Translations under genes and position numbers: made by a program
Assembly (NCBI GenBank): GCA_937925685.1
Contig: CALAMI010000002.1
Span: 186,001 to 250,000, forward strand
Direction: 5' to 3'
Length of the DNA: 64,000 nucleotides
DNA from: Candidatus Binatia bacterium
GTDB taxonomy: Bacteria > Desulfobacterota > Binatia > HRBIN30
Shown here: positions 27,937-35,785 of the stretch, in pieces
How the letters are laid out: each line of letters starts with the position of its first letter
Numbering within the stretch: position 1 is the stretch's first letter
Notes under the pieces: generated by a model
The model's input: only the letters and a program-made list of their open reading frames with translations
Databases searched by the model: none
Told to the model about the DNA's origin: nothing

Positions 27937-29112
27937 TCACAACCCAACGATGGAAACGAAGCTCACACACCGCCCTGGTGCACCACCTAGATTGTGGGTG
28001 AGCCCTAATCGGGGGTTGGGGATTTGCCGTGGCCCGGCCTCGCCACGCAGTTGGAGCCACATTTCGTACATCATACGCAGGCCGCTGGCGCCAATGGGGT
28101 GGCCGAAGCTCTTCAAGCCGCCGTCAGGGTTGATCGGTTGCGGTCCATTGCCATCGAACCGGCCATCGAGCACATCGCGCCATGCTTCTCCGCGAGGGGA
28201 AAAACCCATGTCTTCCATCAACACGAGTTCTGTCGGTGTAAAGCAGTCGTGCACCTCCGCCATGCTGATCTCTTCTCGCGGGTTGGTGACTCCGGCTTGC
28301 CGATAAGCATCCTCGGCACTGCGGACGACTTCCGGAAATGTGGTAAAGTCATAGCCTTGGCTAAAGTACCCTTCCGCTGGACCCGCGGCAAAGGCGAGTG
28401 CTTTGATGAAAATGGGCTTGTCGGTGTACTTGTGTGCGTCCTCCGCCCGGCACAGAATGGCTGCAGCCGCGCCATCGCTCACACCCGAGCAATCGAAAAT
28501 CCCGAGCATGCCGGCAACCGCGGGTGCGTTGCAGATCGTTTCCATGGACACCTCTTTGCGGAACTGCGCTTTGGGGTTGCGGGCACCGTTCTTGTGGTTT
28601 TTCCACGCGATGCGGGCGAGCACTTGCTTGAGCGTGTCCTCCGGTACGTTGTACTTCTTGGAATACGCCGGGGCGAGAAGGGAAAACGTTGCCGGTGCGG
28701 TCATACTCGAGATCGTGCCATCGTGGGGTGGGTTGGCCATCGCCAAGCCAGAGAATCCCGAGTCCTTTAGTTTCTCCACCCCAATGGCCATCACCAAGTC
28801 GTAGGCGCCACTGGCCACGGCATAGGCAGCGTTCCGCAGCGCCTCGCTGCCGGTTGCACACATGTTTTCCAAGCGGGTCACCGGCTTGTAAGGAATCTTG
28901 AGTGCTTCGGACAGCATGAGCCCGGAGAAACCACTGGCCATCGTGCCCAGCCAGTACGCGTCAACTTGGTCGGGGTCGATATTTGCCGAAGCGTACGCTT
29001 CGCGGGCCGCTTCGATGAGGAGATCTTCTGGACCTTTATCCCAATGTTCCCCGAACGGGGTGCAACCCATACCCACGATTGCCACTCGGTCTTTGATCCC
29101 CTTGCTTGCCAT
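27937..29112 (-). CDS. Thiolase family (acetyl-CoA acetyltransferase/SCP2-type)
   Basis: The product has 391 residues. The nucleophile Cys lies in RLENMCATGSEA (about residue 85), and the second His in FGHPIGASG. Its C-terminal region is GLTHNLGGAPG where classical thiolases have a Cys-containing CxGGG motif, the pattern of SCP2-type lipid-transfer thiolases. It could thiolytically cleave or condense acyl-CoAs. It lies 28 bases downstream of an HMG-CoA synthase-like/OB-fold gene, a pairing seen in actinobacterial and deltaproteobacterial lipid pathways, so a shared metabolic role is likely. Confidence 0.88.
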   Translation of the reverse strand: MASKGIKDRVAIVGMGCTPFGEHWDKGPEDLLIEAAREAYASANIDPDQVDAYWLGTMASGFSGLMLSEALKIPYKPVTRLENMCATGSEALRNAAYAVASGAYDLVMAIGVEKLKDSGFSGLAMANPPHDGTISSMTAPATFSLLAPAYSKKYNVPEDTLKQVLARIAWKNHKNGARNPKAQFRKEVSMETICNAPAVAGMLGIFDCSGVSDGAAAAILCRAEDAHKYTDKPIFIKALAFAAGPAEGYFSQGYDFTTFPEVVRSAEDAYRQAGVTNPREEISMAEVHDCFTPTELVLMEDMGFSPRGEAWRDVLDGRFDGNGPQPINPDGGLKSFGHPIGASGLRMMYEMWLQLRGEAGPRQIPNPRLGLTHNLGGAPGRCVSFVSIVGL

Positions 29113-29140
29113 GGAACTGTCCTCCCATTCGCGCCCGGAA

Positions 29141-30526
29141 TTATCGCATGGGGCGTGCCTTCCAAAAGTAATTGTGCACTCCTAGCGCCGTGTAGAGACG
29201 GCGAAAGGTCATTTCTAATTGGTCACCGATGCTCACTTGTTTCGGGTCCACATCCGTCAGCTCGCAACTGAAGCGGCCGCCCCCTTCGTAATCGGCGACG
29301 GCGACGACAACCGGTGGTTGCAGGGAGTAGGCAAGATAGTCCAGGGTGTAGGTCGCGACCCGACAGGAGGTATCGGCAAATCGCTCCTCGCGCATTTCGT
29401 CTACGGTGCCGCAGTGGATGCACACCCGTTGCGGAGGTAGATGTGCGGTCTGGCAGCGTAAGCAGCGCGAGCCAACGAAGGCCATTTTCCAGCGCTCGTG
29501 CCGCCGCATTACCGGCGCTGCCGGTCGCTCGGGATCAGGACGCCGTGGGGGCTCGAACGGCAGGATGCCACGCCATTTGAGATACGTGGGATAGGAGAGA
29601 TCGTTGCGCTTGGAGTCGATCCATCGTTGCACTGCGCGGGGCTTGGGAAACGAGCGGATTTTTTCCGTCACTTCGAACACCAGCGCATCCGCACCGTCAG
29701 CCTCGCTCACGACCAAGATGCGGTCTCCAGCTTGTGCTCGGTCGAGGACATGAGCCAACCCGAGTCCGGCATGAGCACAACCGCACCGGCCAATGGTTTG
29801 CGTAAGACCATCGACAATCTTTGCAGGATCGAGGCCGAGCACTCGCGGCAATTGTGCCAGCGTGCGGGGGTTGACTCCGTCTAGCACGACATGGGTTAGG
29901 GAAGAACCACTGACACCGGCGGCGCTGAGCGCCCGCTGGGCCGTGTCGAGCAGCGCCGGGCCCATGGTCTCTGCGGCAAAGCGTTCTTCCCAAGATCGCG
30001 GAAAACGCTCTTCGGGAATCCGCCAAATGTCAAGAATCTCGATCGTGCAGGTCGCCTTGCCGAGTAGCCTGGCGATGGCGTCGCCCTCGCTGCCGGTGAC
30101 AAAGGCCACGCCAGCATCGCCCCCTTGTGCCTCGCGGGTCCCGCCGGGGGCGCCCACGGAAATGTCACTGGCACACACGAGTGCGGTGCTGCCAGCTTTG
30201 GCTAAATCGAGGCCCAAGGCCAAGCCGGAGGCACCTGCACGTGTGGTGGCTGAAAGCTCGAAGCTGGCGATCGACTCCGGTAAGTCCAATGCGGCTTGAA
30301 TGGTCGCGGCATTGAGTTTCTCGGCATACGGCGGGCTCGTGGTGGCAAAGATCAAGCTATCCACGGCGACACCACCGCGCATCGCATCGCGGGCTGCCTC
30401 CACTGCTAGCGAGGCGGCGTCCTCGTCGTAGCTGGCAACCGCACGCTCACCGCGACCGGCTCCAATCGCTTGGCGTTGCAAACGGAAATAGGGGATGTAA
30501 CTGCCGTATCGAATAATACCGGGCAA
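29141..30526 (-). CDS. HMG-CoA synthase-like protein fused to DUF35 OB-fold
   Basis: I choose TTG at 30526 because AAGGAGGG lies at ideal spacing; no ATG fits. The product has 461 residues. The N-terminal 330 residues resemble the HMG-CoA synthase/KAS III-like fold (start PGIIRYGSYIPYFRL, IFATTSPPY, GRCGCAHAGLGL). The C-terminal 120 form a zinc-ribbon/OB-fold (CLRCQTAHLPPQRVCIHC, then TYTLDYLAY), the DUF35 type that binds acyl-CoA and supports a thiolase partner. The adjacent thiolase may be that partner. The fused form combines domains more often found as separate genes. The expected active-site Cys is not certain here. Confidence 0.8.
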   Translation of the reverse strand: MPGIIRYGSYIPYFRLQRQAIGAGRGERAVASYDEDAASLAVEAARDAMRGGVAVDSLIFATTSPPYAEKLNAATIQAALDLPESIASFELSATTRAGASGLALGLDLAKAGSTALVCASDISVGAPGGTREAQGGDAGVAFVTGSEGDAIARLLGKATCTIEILDIWRIPEERFPRSWEERFAAETMGPALLDTAQRALSAAGVSGSSLTHVVLDGVNPRTLAQLPRVLGLDPAKIVDGLTQTIGRCGCAHAGLGLAHVLDRAQAGDRILVVSEADGADALVFEVTEKIRSFPKPRAVQRWIDSKRNDLSYPTYLKWRGILPFEPPRRPDPERPAAPVMRRHERWKMAFVGSRCLRCQTAHLPPQRVCIHCGTVDEMREERFADTSCRVATYTLDYLAYSLQPPVVVAVADYEGGGRFSCELTDVDPKQVSIGDQLEMTFRRLYTALGVHNYFWKARPMR

Positions 30527-30599
30527 CGAAACCCTCCTTCCATAAAGTGGCGTAAGTGATTTTACGTGGGAGCGTTCTTCGGGCAAGCCCTCCGCCGCT

Positions 30600-31235
30600 T
30601 TAGCATCGGAGGCGGTAAATTTCGGGCACCTGTTCGGGGTGGTTGATGCTGACCTCGAGATCGCGCAAGAGGCCGTCGCCAATGTCGTAAATGAGGCCAT
30701 GAACACTGAGCTCTTGGCCGTTTGCCCAAGCTTTTTGCACGATCGTGGTATGACAGGTGTTGGCCACTTGTCGCTGCACATTGAGTTCGCAGAGGCGGCG
30801 CAACCGCGACGTTTCGTCGAGTCGATCGAGTTCTTGGGCGTGGTCTAAATAAAGGTCTTTGATGCAGCGGAGCCAATTGTCGATGAGCCCAAGTTCTCCA
30901 CGACCCATCGCGTGGGCCACGCCCCCACAGCCATAGTGCCCACACACGATGATGTGGCGCACCCGCAATACTTCCACGGCGTATTGGATGACCGAAAGGC
31001 AATTGAGGTCACCGTGCAACACGATGTTGGCGACATTGCGGTGCACGAAAATTTCGCCCGGCAAAAGGCCGACAATTTCGTTTGCCGGGACACGACTATC
31101 GGCACAGCCGATCCACAGGTATTGTGGCGCTTGTTGGCGCGACAAGCGCAGGAAAAACTGTGGATCGCGTGCCGTCATCGATCCCGCCCAAGTGCGGTTG
31201 TTTGCGAACAACGGAGCGAGTGATTCGGCTTTCAT
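30600..31235 (-). CDS. can: Beta-class carbonic anhydrase (Can-like)
   Basis: I choose the ATG at 31235, preceded by GAGGAGG. The product has 211 residues. It has the beta-class zinc ligands CADSR (Cys44, Asp46, Arg48) and GHYGCG (His and Cys about 100-103). It also has the SRVPA, FVHRNVAN and DLNCLSVIQYAV segments of the Can type. It interconverts CO2 and bicarbonate in the cytoplasm. The start overlaps the stop of the upstream dehydratase gene (ATGA), so the two are coupled. Confidence 0.95.
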   Translation of the reverse strand: MKAESLAPLFANNRTWAGSMTARDPQFFLRLSRQQAPQYLWIGCADSRVPANEIVGLLPGEIFVHRNVANIVLHGDLNCLSVIQYAVEVLRVRHIIVCGHYGCGGVAHAMGRGELGLIDNWLRCIKDLYLDHAQELDRLDETSRLRRLCELNVQRQVANTCHTTIVQKAWANGQELSVHGLIYDIGDGLLRDLEVSINHPEQVPEIYRLRC

Positions 31236-32239
31236 AGATCCTCCTCTTGGTGTTCTCTTCTGAGCGGCGGCGCGTATGGGCGGGAAACGAGCCAAGACAG
31301 CCGATCGAGGTCAACGTTTCCCCCGGTGAGGATCACGGCCACGTGCTTCCCCCGACAGTGGCGGCTGAGGGCAGGTTCGTGCAGGGCGGCGAAGGCGACG
31401 GCCGCACTGGCCTCGACCACCCACTTCGTGCGCTGCCACAGCAAGCGCATGAAGTGAACCGTAGCCGTGTCGTCGACAACGACGACATCTTCGAGATGCT
31501 GCCGTAAAATGGCGAACGTGCGCTCGCTCAGCTGAGCCCGTAAGCCATCGGCGACCGTGTCAGTTTGGCCGAGCGACTGTCGGTAGCCGCTCCGCAATGA
31601 GCGTGCGGCGTCGTCTGCACCGCGCGGTTCAGCCGCGTAAATGCGCGCACGCGGGTTCTGTGCATGTACCGCGAGACATACGCCGCTCAGCAGGCCACCG
31701 CCTCCGACAGGCGCAACCACGACATCCACTTCGGGGAGTCGTTCGAGGAGTTCCAACCCCACTGTCCCCTGGCCGGCAATGACGGAGGGGTCGTCGTAAG
31801 GATGCACCAAATGCGCTCCAGTTTCGCTCGCGACGGCGGCGGCCACTCGCTCGCGATCGTCGAGGCTGTTACCGCAACGGATGAGCTTGCCGCCAAAAGC
31901 CAGCACCGCTTCTACTTTGGTTTGCACTGCTCCCTCGGGCATGATCACGTACGCCGGGATCCGGCGCAGCGCTGCAGCTCGTGCTAACGCCTGTCCGTGA
32001 TTACCCGAGCTGTGGGTGAGCACCCCTCGTTCGGCCACCCCGGGTGGTAAGGAAAACACGGCATTGCAGGCTCCCCGAAACTTGAACGAGCCCGTCCGTT
32101 GAAAGTGTTCGCACTTGAACCAGAGCTGACAGTCGAGTTTCTGCGCAAGGCTAGCGCACGAGAGTAGCGGTGTATGGTGGATGAGCGAACAAATCCGCGT
32201 TGCCGCGTCGAGGATGTCGCTGTGGGTGACCTCTTCCAT
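31232..32239 (-). CDS. Threonine/serine dehydratase-like PLP enzyme
   Basis: The product has 335 residues with fold-type II PLP features. The Schiff-base Lys lies in GSFKFRGA, and the Ser/Asn loop is SSGNHGQALA. The phosphate-binding glycine loop is VGGGGLLSG. The C-terminal regulatory ACT-like domain of biosynthetic IlvA is absent, so it resembles the catabolic or serine/threonine dehydratase type. The product would be 2-oxobutanoate or pyruvate. It overlaps carbonic anhydrase by 4 bp. Confidence 0.88.
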   Translation of the reverse strand: MEEVTHSDILDAATRICSLIHHTPLLSCASLAQKLDCQLWFKCEHFQRTGSFKFRGACNAVFSLPPGVAERGVLTHSSGNHGQALARAAALRRIPAYVIMPEGAVQTKVEAVLAFGGKLIRCGNSLDDRERVAAAVASETGAHLVHPYDDPSVIAGQGTVGLELLERLPEVDVVVAPVGGGGLLSGVCLAVHAQNPRARIYAAEPRGADDAARSLRSGYRQSLGQTDTVADGLRAQLSERTFAILRQHLEDVVVVDDTATVHFMRLLWQRTKWVVEASAAVAFAALHEPALSRHCRGKHVAVILTGGNVDLDRLSWLVSRPYAPPLRREHQEEDL

Positions 32240-32266
32240 GCGCTTGGATCCAACCGGCGGCGAATC

Positions 32267-33109
32267 TTAGAGGGTCTCGGGATCCCACATAGGGGTCCAG
32301 TTATTCAAGGATAACGCTCCGTCGACAACGAGGACCGTACCGTTGACGTACCGCCCTGCAGGGGAACACAAAAATATCGCTGCCGCTGCAATCTCTTCCG
32401 GATCGGCGAGCCGGTGGGCCGGGATGTCCCGCACGGCAAAGGCCTCGTAGTCACTCACTTCGGCACGACTGAACTCTTCTTCCCGCAGCCCACGGGTCGA
32501 GACGGTGCCGGGTGCCAGGGCATTGATGGTGACCCCATGGCGTGCCCAATAGTAGGCCAACGACCGGGTGAGATTGACCACGCCTGCACGTGCCGCCCCG
32601 GAGTGCGCGAAAGCGGGGGCACCACGGTCGAAAGAGTAAATGTGGACAATATTGACGATGGCGCCAAACTTCCGCTCGGTCATGTGCCGGCCCACCCGGC
32701 TTAACATGTTCCACGTGCCATGCAGGTTGAGGTCGACCACGGCACGCCAGCCGCGATCGCTGATGTCAAAAGGACGGGCGGGAAACTGCCCACCGGCGTT
32801 GTTCACCAGGAAGTCGATGGCAGCAAAACGCTCAAGCGAGCGCGCCACCAGCCGCTCGACCTGATCGATTTCTCGAATATTCGTGGGTACGGCGAGGCAC
32901 TCGCCTCCGAGCGCGACAATGTCACGGGAAGTTTGCTCGAGCGGTTCCGGTGTCCGCCCTGCAATCACGACATTGGCGCCAAGCCGCGCGAAAGCGAGGG
33001 CCATGGCACGACCAATGCCGCGACCGCCACCCGTGACCAAAGCAGTCCGCCCGCGGAACAATCCGGGAGCGAAGATCCCGAGGGCCGGATGGATTTGTTC
33101 TTTACTCAC
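32267..33109 (-). CDS. SDR oxidoreductase, PECR/DECR-like
   Basis: I take GTG at 33109, which overlaps the end of the upstream gene; a start further upstream is possible but would lie inside that gene. The product has 280 residues. It has the cofactor loop TGGGRGIG and NNAGG. The usual YxxxK is replaced by HSGAARAG, matching peroxisomal trans-2-enoyl-CoA reductase (PECR) and 2,4-dienoyl-CoA reductase-like SDRs, where catalysis is arranged differently. It may reduce enoyl-CoA. It fits the nearby acyl-CoA synthetase and thiolase. Confidence 0.8.
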   Translation of the reverse strand: MSKEQIHPALGIFAPGLFRGRTALVTGGGRGIGRAMALAFARLGANVVIAGRTPEPLEQTSRDIVALGGECLAVPTNIREIDQVERLVARSLERFAAIDFLVNNAGGQFPARPFDISDRGWRAVVDLNLHGTWNMLSRVGRHMTERKFGAIVNIVHIYSFDRGAPAFAHSGAARAGVVNLTRSLAYYWARHGVTINALAPGTVSTRGLREEEFSRAEVSDYEAFAVRDIPAHRLADPEEIAAAAIFLCSPAGRYVNGTVLVVDGALSLNNWTPMWDPETL

Positions 33110-33932
33110 AGTTCTGACAACTTCCGGGTTGCGTTGCCGCCCCGGCGCGCTCCACTGGCATGCCTTTCCAACCAGCGGGAATGCGGAAATCAGCGGCATC
33201 CAAGGCTTTGGGCGTAAAGGATACGAGCTCCCGAACGATGTATTCCTTCGGCGTCAGGGCTTGAAGCCGTATCAACACTCCCTCCTGCATGCCCCGAATT
33301 GCTGCCACTTGCTCGAAAGATTCCACCGTTGGCTTGACGACGAGCTGCAGATCGGCCACCGCCCGAAGCACCGGAGCCAGGGCCTTCGGCTCCTGCGCAA
33401 TCCACAACCAAGCCGTGCCCGATTCTGCATGCAGCCGGTACCCGCGAGCGCGAAACCCGTTGATCGTCGCCTCACGGTCGAGTGGCTCGAGCCGCGGAGG
33501 GGGCGTCGGGCTTTTTGTCGGAGCAGCAGGTTTCCGCCATTCCACATAGGAGCGCTTTGCGGGGTGGACCCACTGCATGGTACTGTTTGCCAAGTCAACC
33601 AGCACATAGCTGGGCTCACGGGAAGTAATGCCGTCGATGCGAATACGGGAGCCGCGAAGACGGAAGTCGTTTTCTTCCACTTGCACGCCACTGTCAGGAT
33701 TCTTGCCCAGGGCCACGAAGCGCTCGACCGGCACGCTGAAGACTTGCTCGGGCTCGGTGGCTGCACCGCCTAAAATGGTGACCAGCCGACTGGTTTCCAC
33801 GCGCACCGAGCGGGAGCGGACGGTGCCGGAGGCGTTCATGCTTTCTTCGGCCAAACTGGGGTGCGACAGCGCCGGGCTAGCGAGGAAGCCAATCGCGAAC
33901 ACCCACACTTTGCCTTTGCTCTGCGCCTGCAT
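33102..33932 (-). CDS. Secreted hypothetical protein (DUF4412-like)
   Basis: The product has 276 residues with a signal peptide (about 1-28, ending in SLA). The mature part has a beta-rich domain with RIRIDGITSREPSYVLVDLANSTMQ, split across strands, resembling DUF4412-type periplasmic proteins that contain an x-Y-x-x-D-x pattern near a threshold strand. A Pro-rich linker lies near residue 140. A two-Cys tail (GSCQNCE) ends it and overlaps the start of the SDR gene. Function is unknown. Confidence 0.6.
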   Translation of the reverse strand: MQAQSKGKVWVFAIGFLASPALSHPSLAEESMNASGTVRSRSVRVETSRLVTILGGAATEPEQVFSVPVERFVALGKNPDSGVQVEENDFRLRGSRIRIDGITSREPSYVLVDLANSTMQWVHPAKRSYVEWRKPAAPTKSPTPPPRLEPLDREATINGFRARGYRLHAESGTAWLWIAQEPKALAPVLRAVADLQLVVKPTVESFEQVAAIRGMQEGVLIRLQALTPKEYIVRELVSFTPKALDAADFRIPAGWKGMPVERAGAATQPGSCQNCE

Positions 33933-34148
33933 ACCCAGACCTCTTTAGCACGGCGGCTTTCGGCTACTCCAGACACTTAACTGCTTCCTGGTTGGGAGGA
34001 ACCGTTGGCGGCACAGGCCTTTGCCGAACGCCGCCTTGGCGTGGTAAATTCGATCCTGGTCGTCTTCGAGCTGAGCGCAATCGAGTGCCATTCTTTTGAA
34101 GGATTGGCCAAGCGAATGCGCTGTTTTTGCGGGAAGCGGAACACACCC

Positions 34149-35069
34149 ATGGTTTTATGCTCTGAGCCACTTCTTGCCATTGTCGGCCCCACGGCTTCGG
34201 GAAAAACCGAGCTTGCCCTCGAGCTGGCGCAACGCTTCGCTGCCGAAATTATCAACGCCGACTCCCGCCAAGTGTACCGTGGCTTGGATATTGGTAGCGC
34301 GAAGCCAACAGTGGCGGAACGGCAACGGGTGCCGCATCACCTCGTGGATGTGGCAGACCCCGACGAGGAATTCCACTGCGCCAGGTTTCTAAAGCTTGCC
34401 GAGGATGCCATTCGCGGCGTCCGTGCCCGTGGCCGCCGCATTCTCGTTGTGGGAGGAACTGGTCTTTACCTGCGGGTGCTTCGCGGTGGTTTGTTTCCCG
34501 CTCCATCGCGCGATCCGCAACTGCGTGCCCAGTGGATGGCAAGGGAGCGGGCAGAACCAGGCTTTTTGCATCGACAGCTGGTGAAAGTAGACGAACAGTG
34601 TGCACGCCGCCTGCATCCCCGCGATCACGTTCGCCTCGTCCGCGCCCTTGAAGTATACTACAAGACAGGCCGACCCATGAGTGCGTGGCAAGCCGAGCAC
34701 CGGTTTGCCACCGGAAAGTACGAGGTCGTGCTGCTCGCAGTGGATCTGCCGCGTGCGGAGCTTTACCGCCGCATTGACCATCGCTGCCGCTGCATGATCG
34801 AGGCAGGGCTCGTGGAAGAGGTCCGCGATCTCTACGCACGGGGCTACGGGCCCGACCTGCCAGCGTTGCAAAGTTTGGGGTACCGTGAAATCGGCGCTTA
34901 TGTGCGCGGCGAATGGTCACTCGATGAAGCGACTGCTGCGATGGCGCGCGCAACCCGGCGCTTTGCAAAACGGCAGCTCACTTGGTTCCGGCGCGAACCG
35001 ATTGTCCGTTGGCTGCCCCCTGAGCTTCCCGCATGGGAACACGAATTCTACCGCTGGTGGCCAGGTTGA
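34149..35069 (+). CDS. miaA: tRNA dimethylallyltransferase
   Basis: I choose ATG at 34149, giving 306 residues, the usual MiaA length; an ATG at 34116 is also in frame. The P-loop is GPTASGKT (about residues 12-19). DSRQVYRGLDIGSAKP is the conserved substrate region, and VGGTGLYLRVL and the HxxDHVRLVRALE region also fit. It transfers an isopentenyl group to A37 of tRNAs that read UNN codons. Confidence 0.95.
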   Translation: MVLCSEPLLAIVGPTASGKTELALELAQRFAAEIINADSRQVYRGLDIGSAKPTVAERQRVPHHLVDVADPDEEFHCARFLKLAEDAIRGVRARGRRILVVGGTGLYLRVLRGGLFPAPSRDPQLRAQWMARERAEPGFLHRQLVKVDEQCARRLHPRDHVRLVRALEVYYKTGRPMSAWQAEHRFATGKYEVVLLAVDLPRAELYRRIDHRCRCMIEAGLVEEVRDLYARGYGPDLPALQSLGYREIGAYVRGEWSLDEATAAMARATRRFAKRQLTWFRREPIVRWLPPELPAWEHEFYRWWPG

Positions 35070-35313
35070 GTGAGCGATCGCTGGCCGCCAGCCCCTTCCG
35101 GGTTTCCCTCGGCCTTTGCCTTCAGGAACACCCGCACTGTCGTGGAAGGCAGCTCGAGCGCTAGCAGAGTGGCAAGGTCAGCCGCCTCAAATCACGTTGC
35201 AGGGTGCTGTTCGGCCTCCAGTCGTGCCGCTTCTTCGCCTGCTTCTAACCACGAACGCACGTTGTTCCTCCGCTGCGGTGCTGATAGAACCGCTGCGACG
35301 GAGTAGGCAGACC

Positions 35314-35745
35314 ATGTATGGAAAAACCTTGTTGGTCGTGGTTTCTTTGTGGGCAGTCGTCGCGGCGGCAGAAGCGCGGCTCGGCCCGCCCCCGGTCATT
35401 TTGGATCTCGGTCCCTTCCAACCTACTCCAGCGCCCACACCGGCGCCCGCGCAGAAGAAGCGCCTGATTACCACATTCACCGTCCAAAATAGCCCGAGCG
35501 GTGAAACCGTGGTCACCTTCGAAGCTACCGAGGTGGCCGAAGAGCGTGAGGGGAAAACCCGCACCTTGGCTTCCAAACAGTACTCGCTGGCGGAAGCCGA
35601 GGAAAAAGCGGAGCTCCGTCCGTTGGCGCGGAAGATTCTGGAGCAATTGCGCTCGCTCGAAGGGGAACTGCTAGAGTTCGTGGAAAAATCAGGGCCGCCG
35701 AAGCCAAGGGCGCCGCTGACCGGCGGTAGCAGCCGGCCACGTTAG
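35314..35745 (+). CDS. Small secreted hypothetical protein
   Basis: I choose the ATG at 35314 (weak GGAG about ten bases upstream). The product has 143 residues with a signal peptide (about 1-22). A Pro/Thr/Ala stretch (QPTPAPTPAPAQ) follows, then a beta-like part and a Glu/Lys-rich helix. No family was recognised. It is convergent with the 1006-residue dockerin gene, 40 bases away. Confidence 0.55.
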   Translation: MYGKTLLVVVSLWAVVAAAEARLGPPPVILDLGPFQPTPAPTPAPAQKKRLITTFTVQNSPSGETVVTFEATEVAEEREGKTRTLASKQYSLAEAEEKAELRPLARKILEQLRSLEGELLEFVEKSGPPKPRAPLTGGSSRPR

Positions 35746-35785
35746 CGCTAGCGGGTGTGAGCGGAGTCGGCTCATCTCCCACTCC

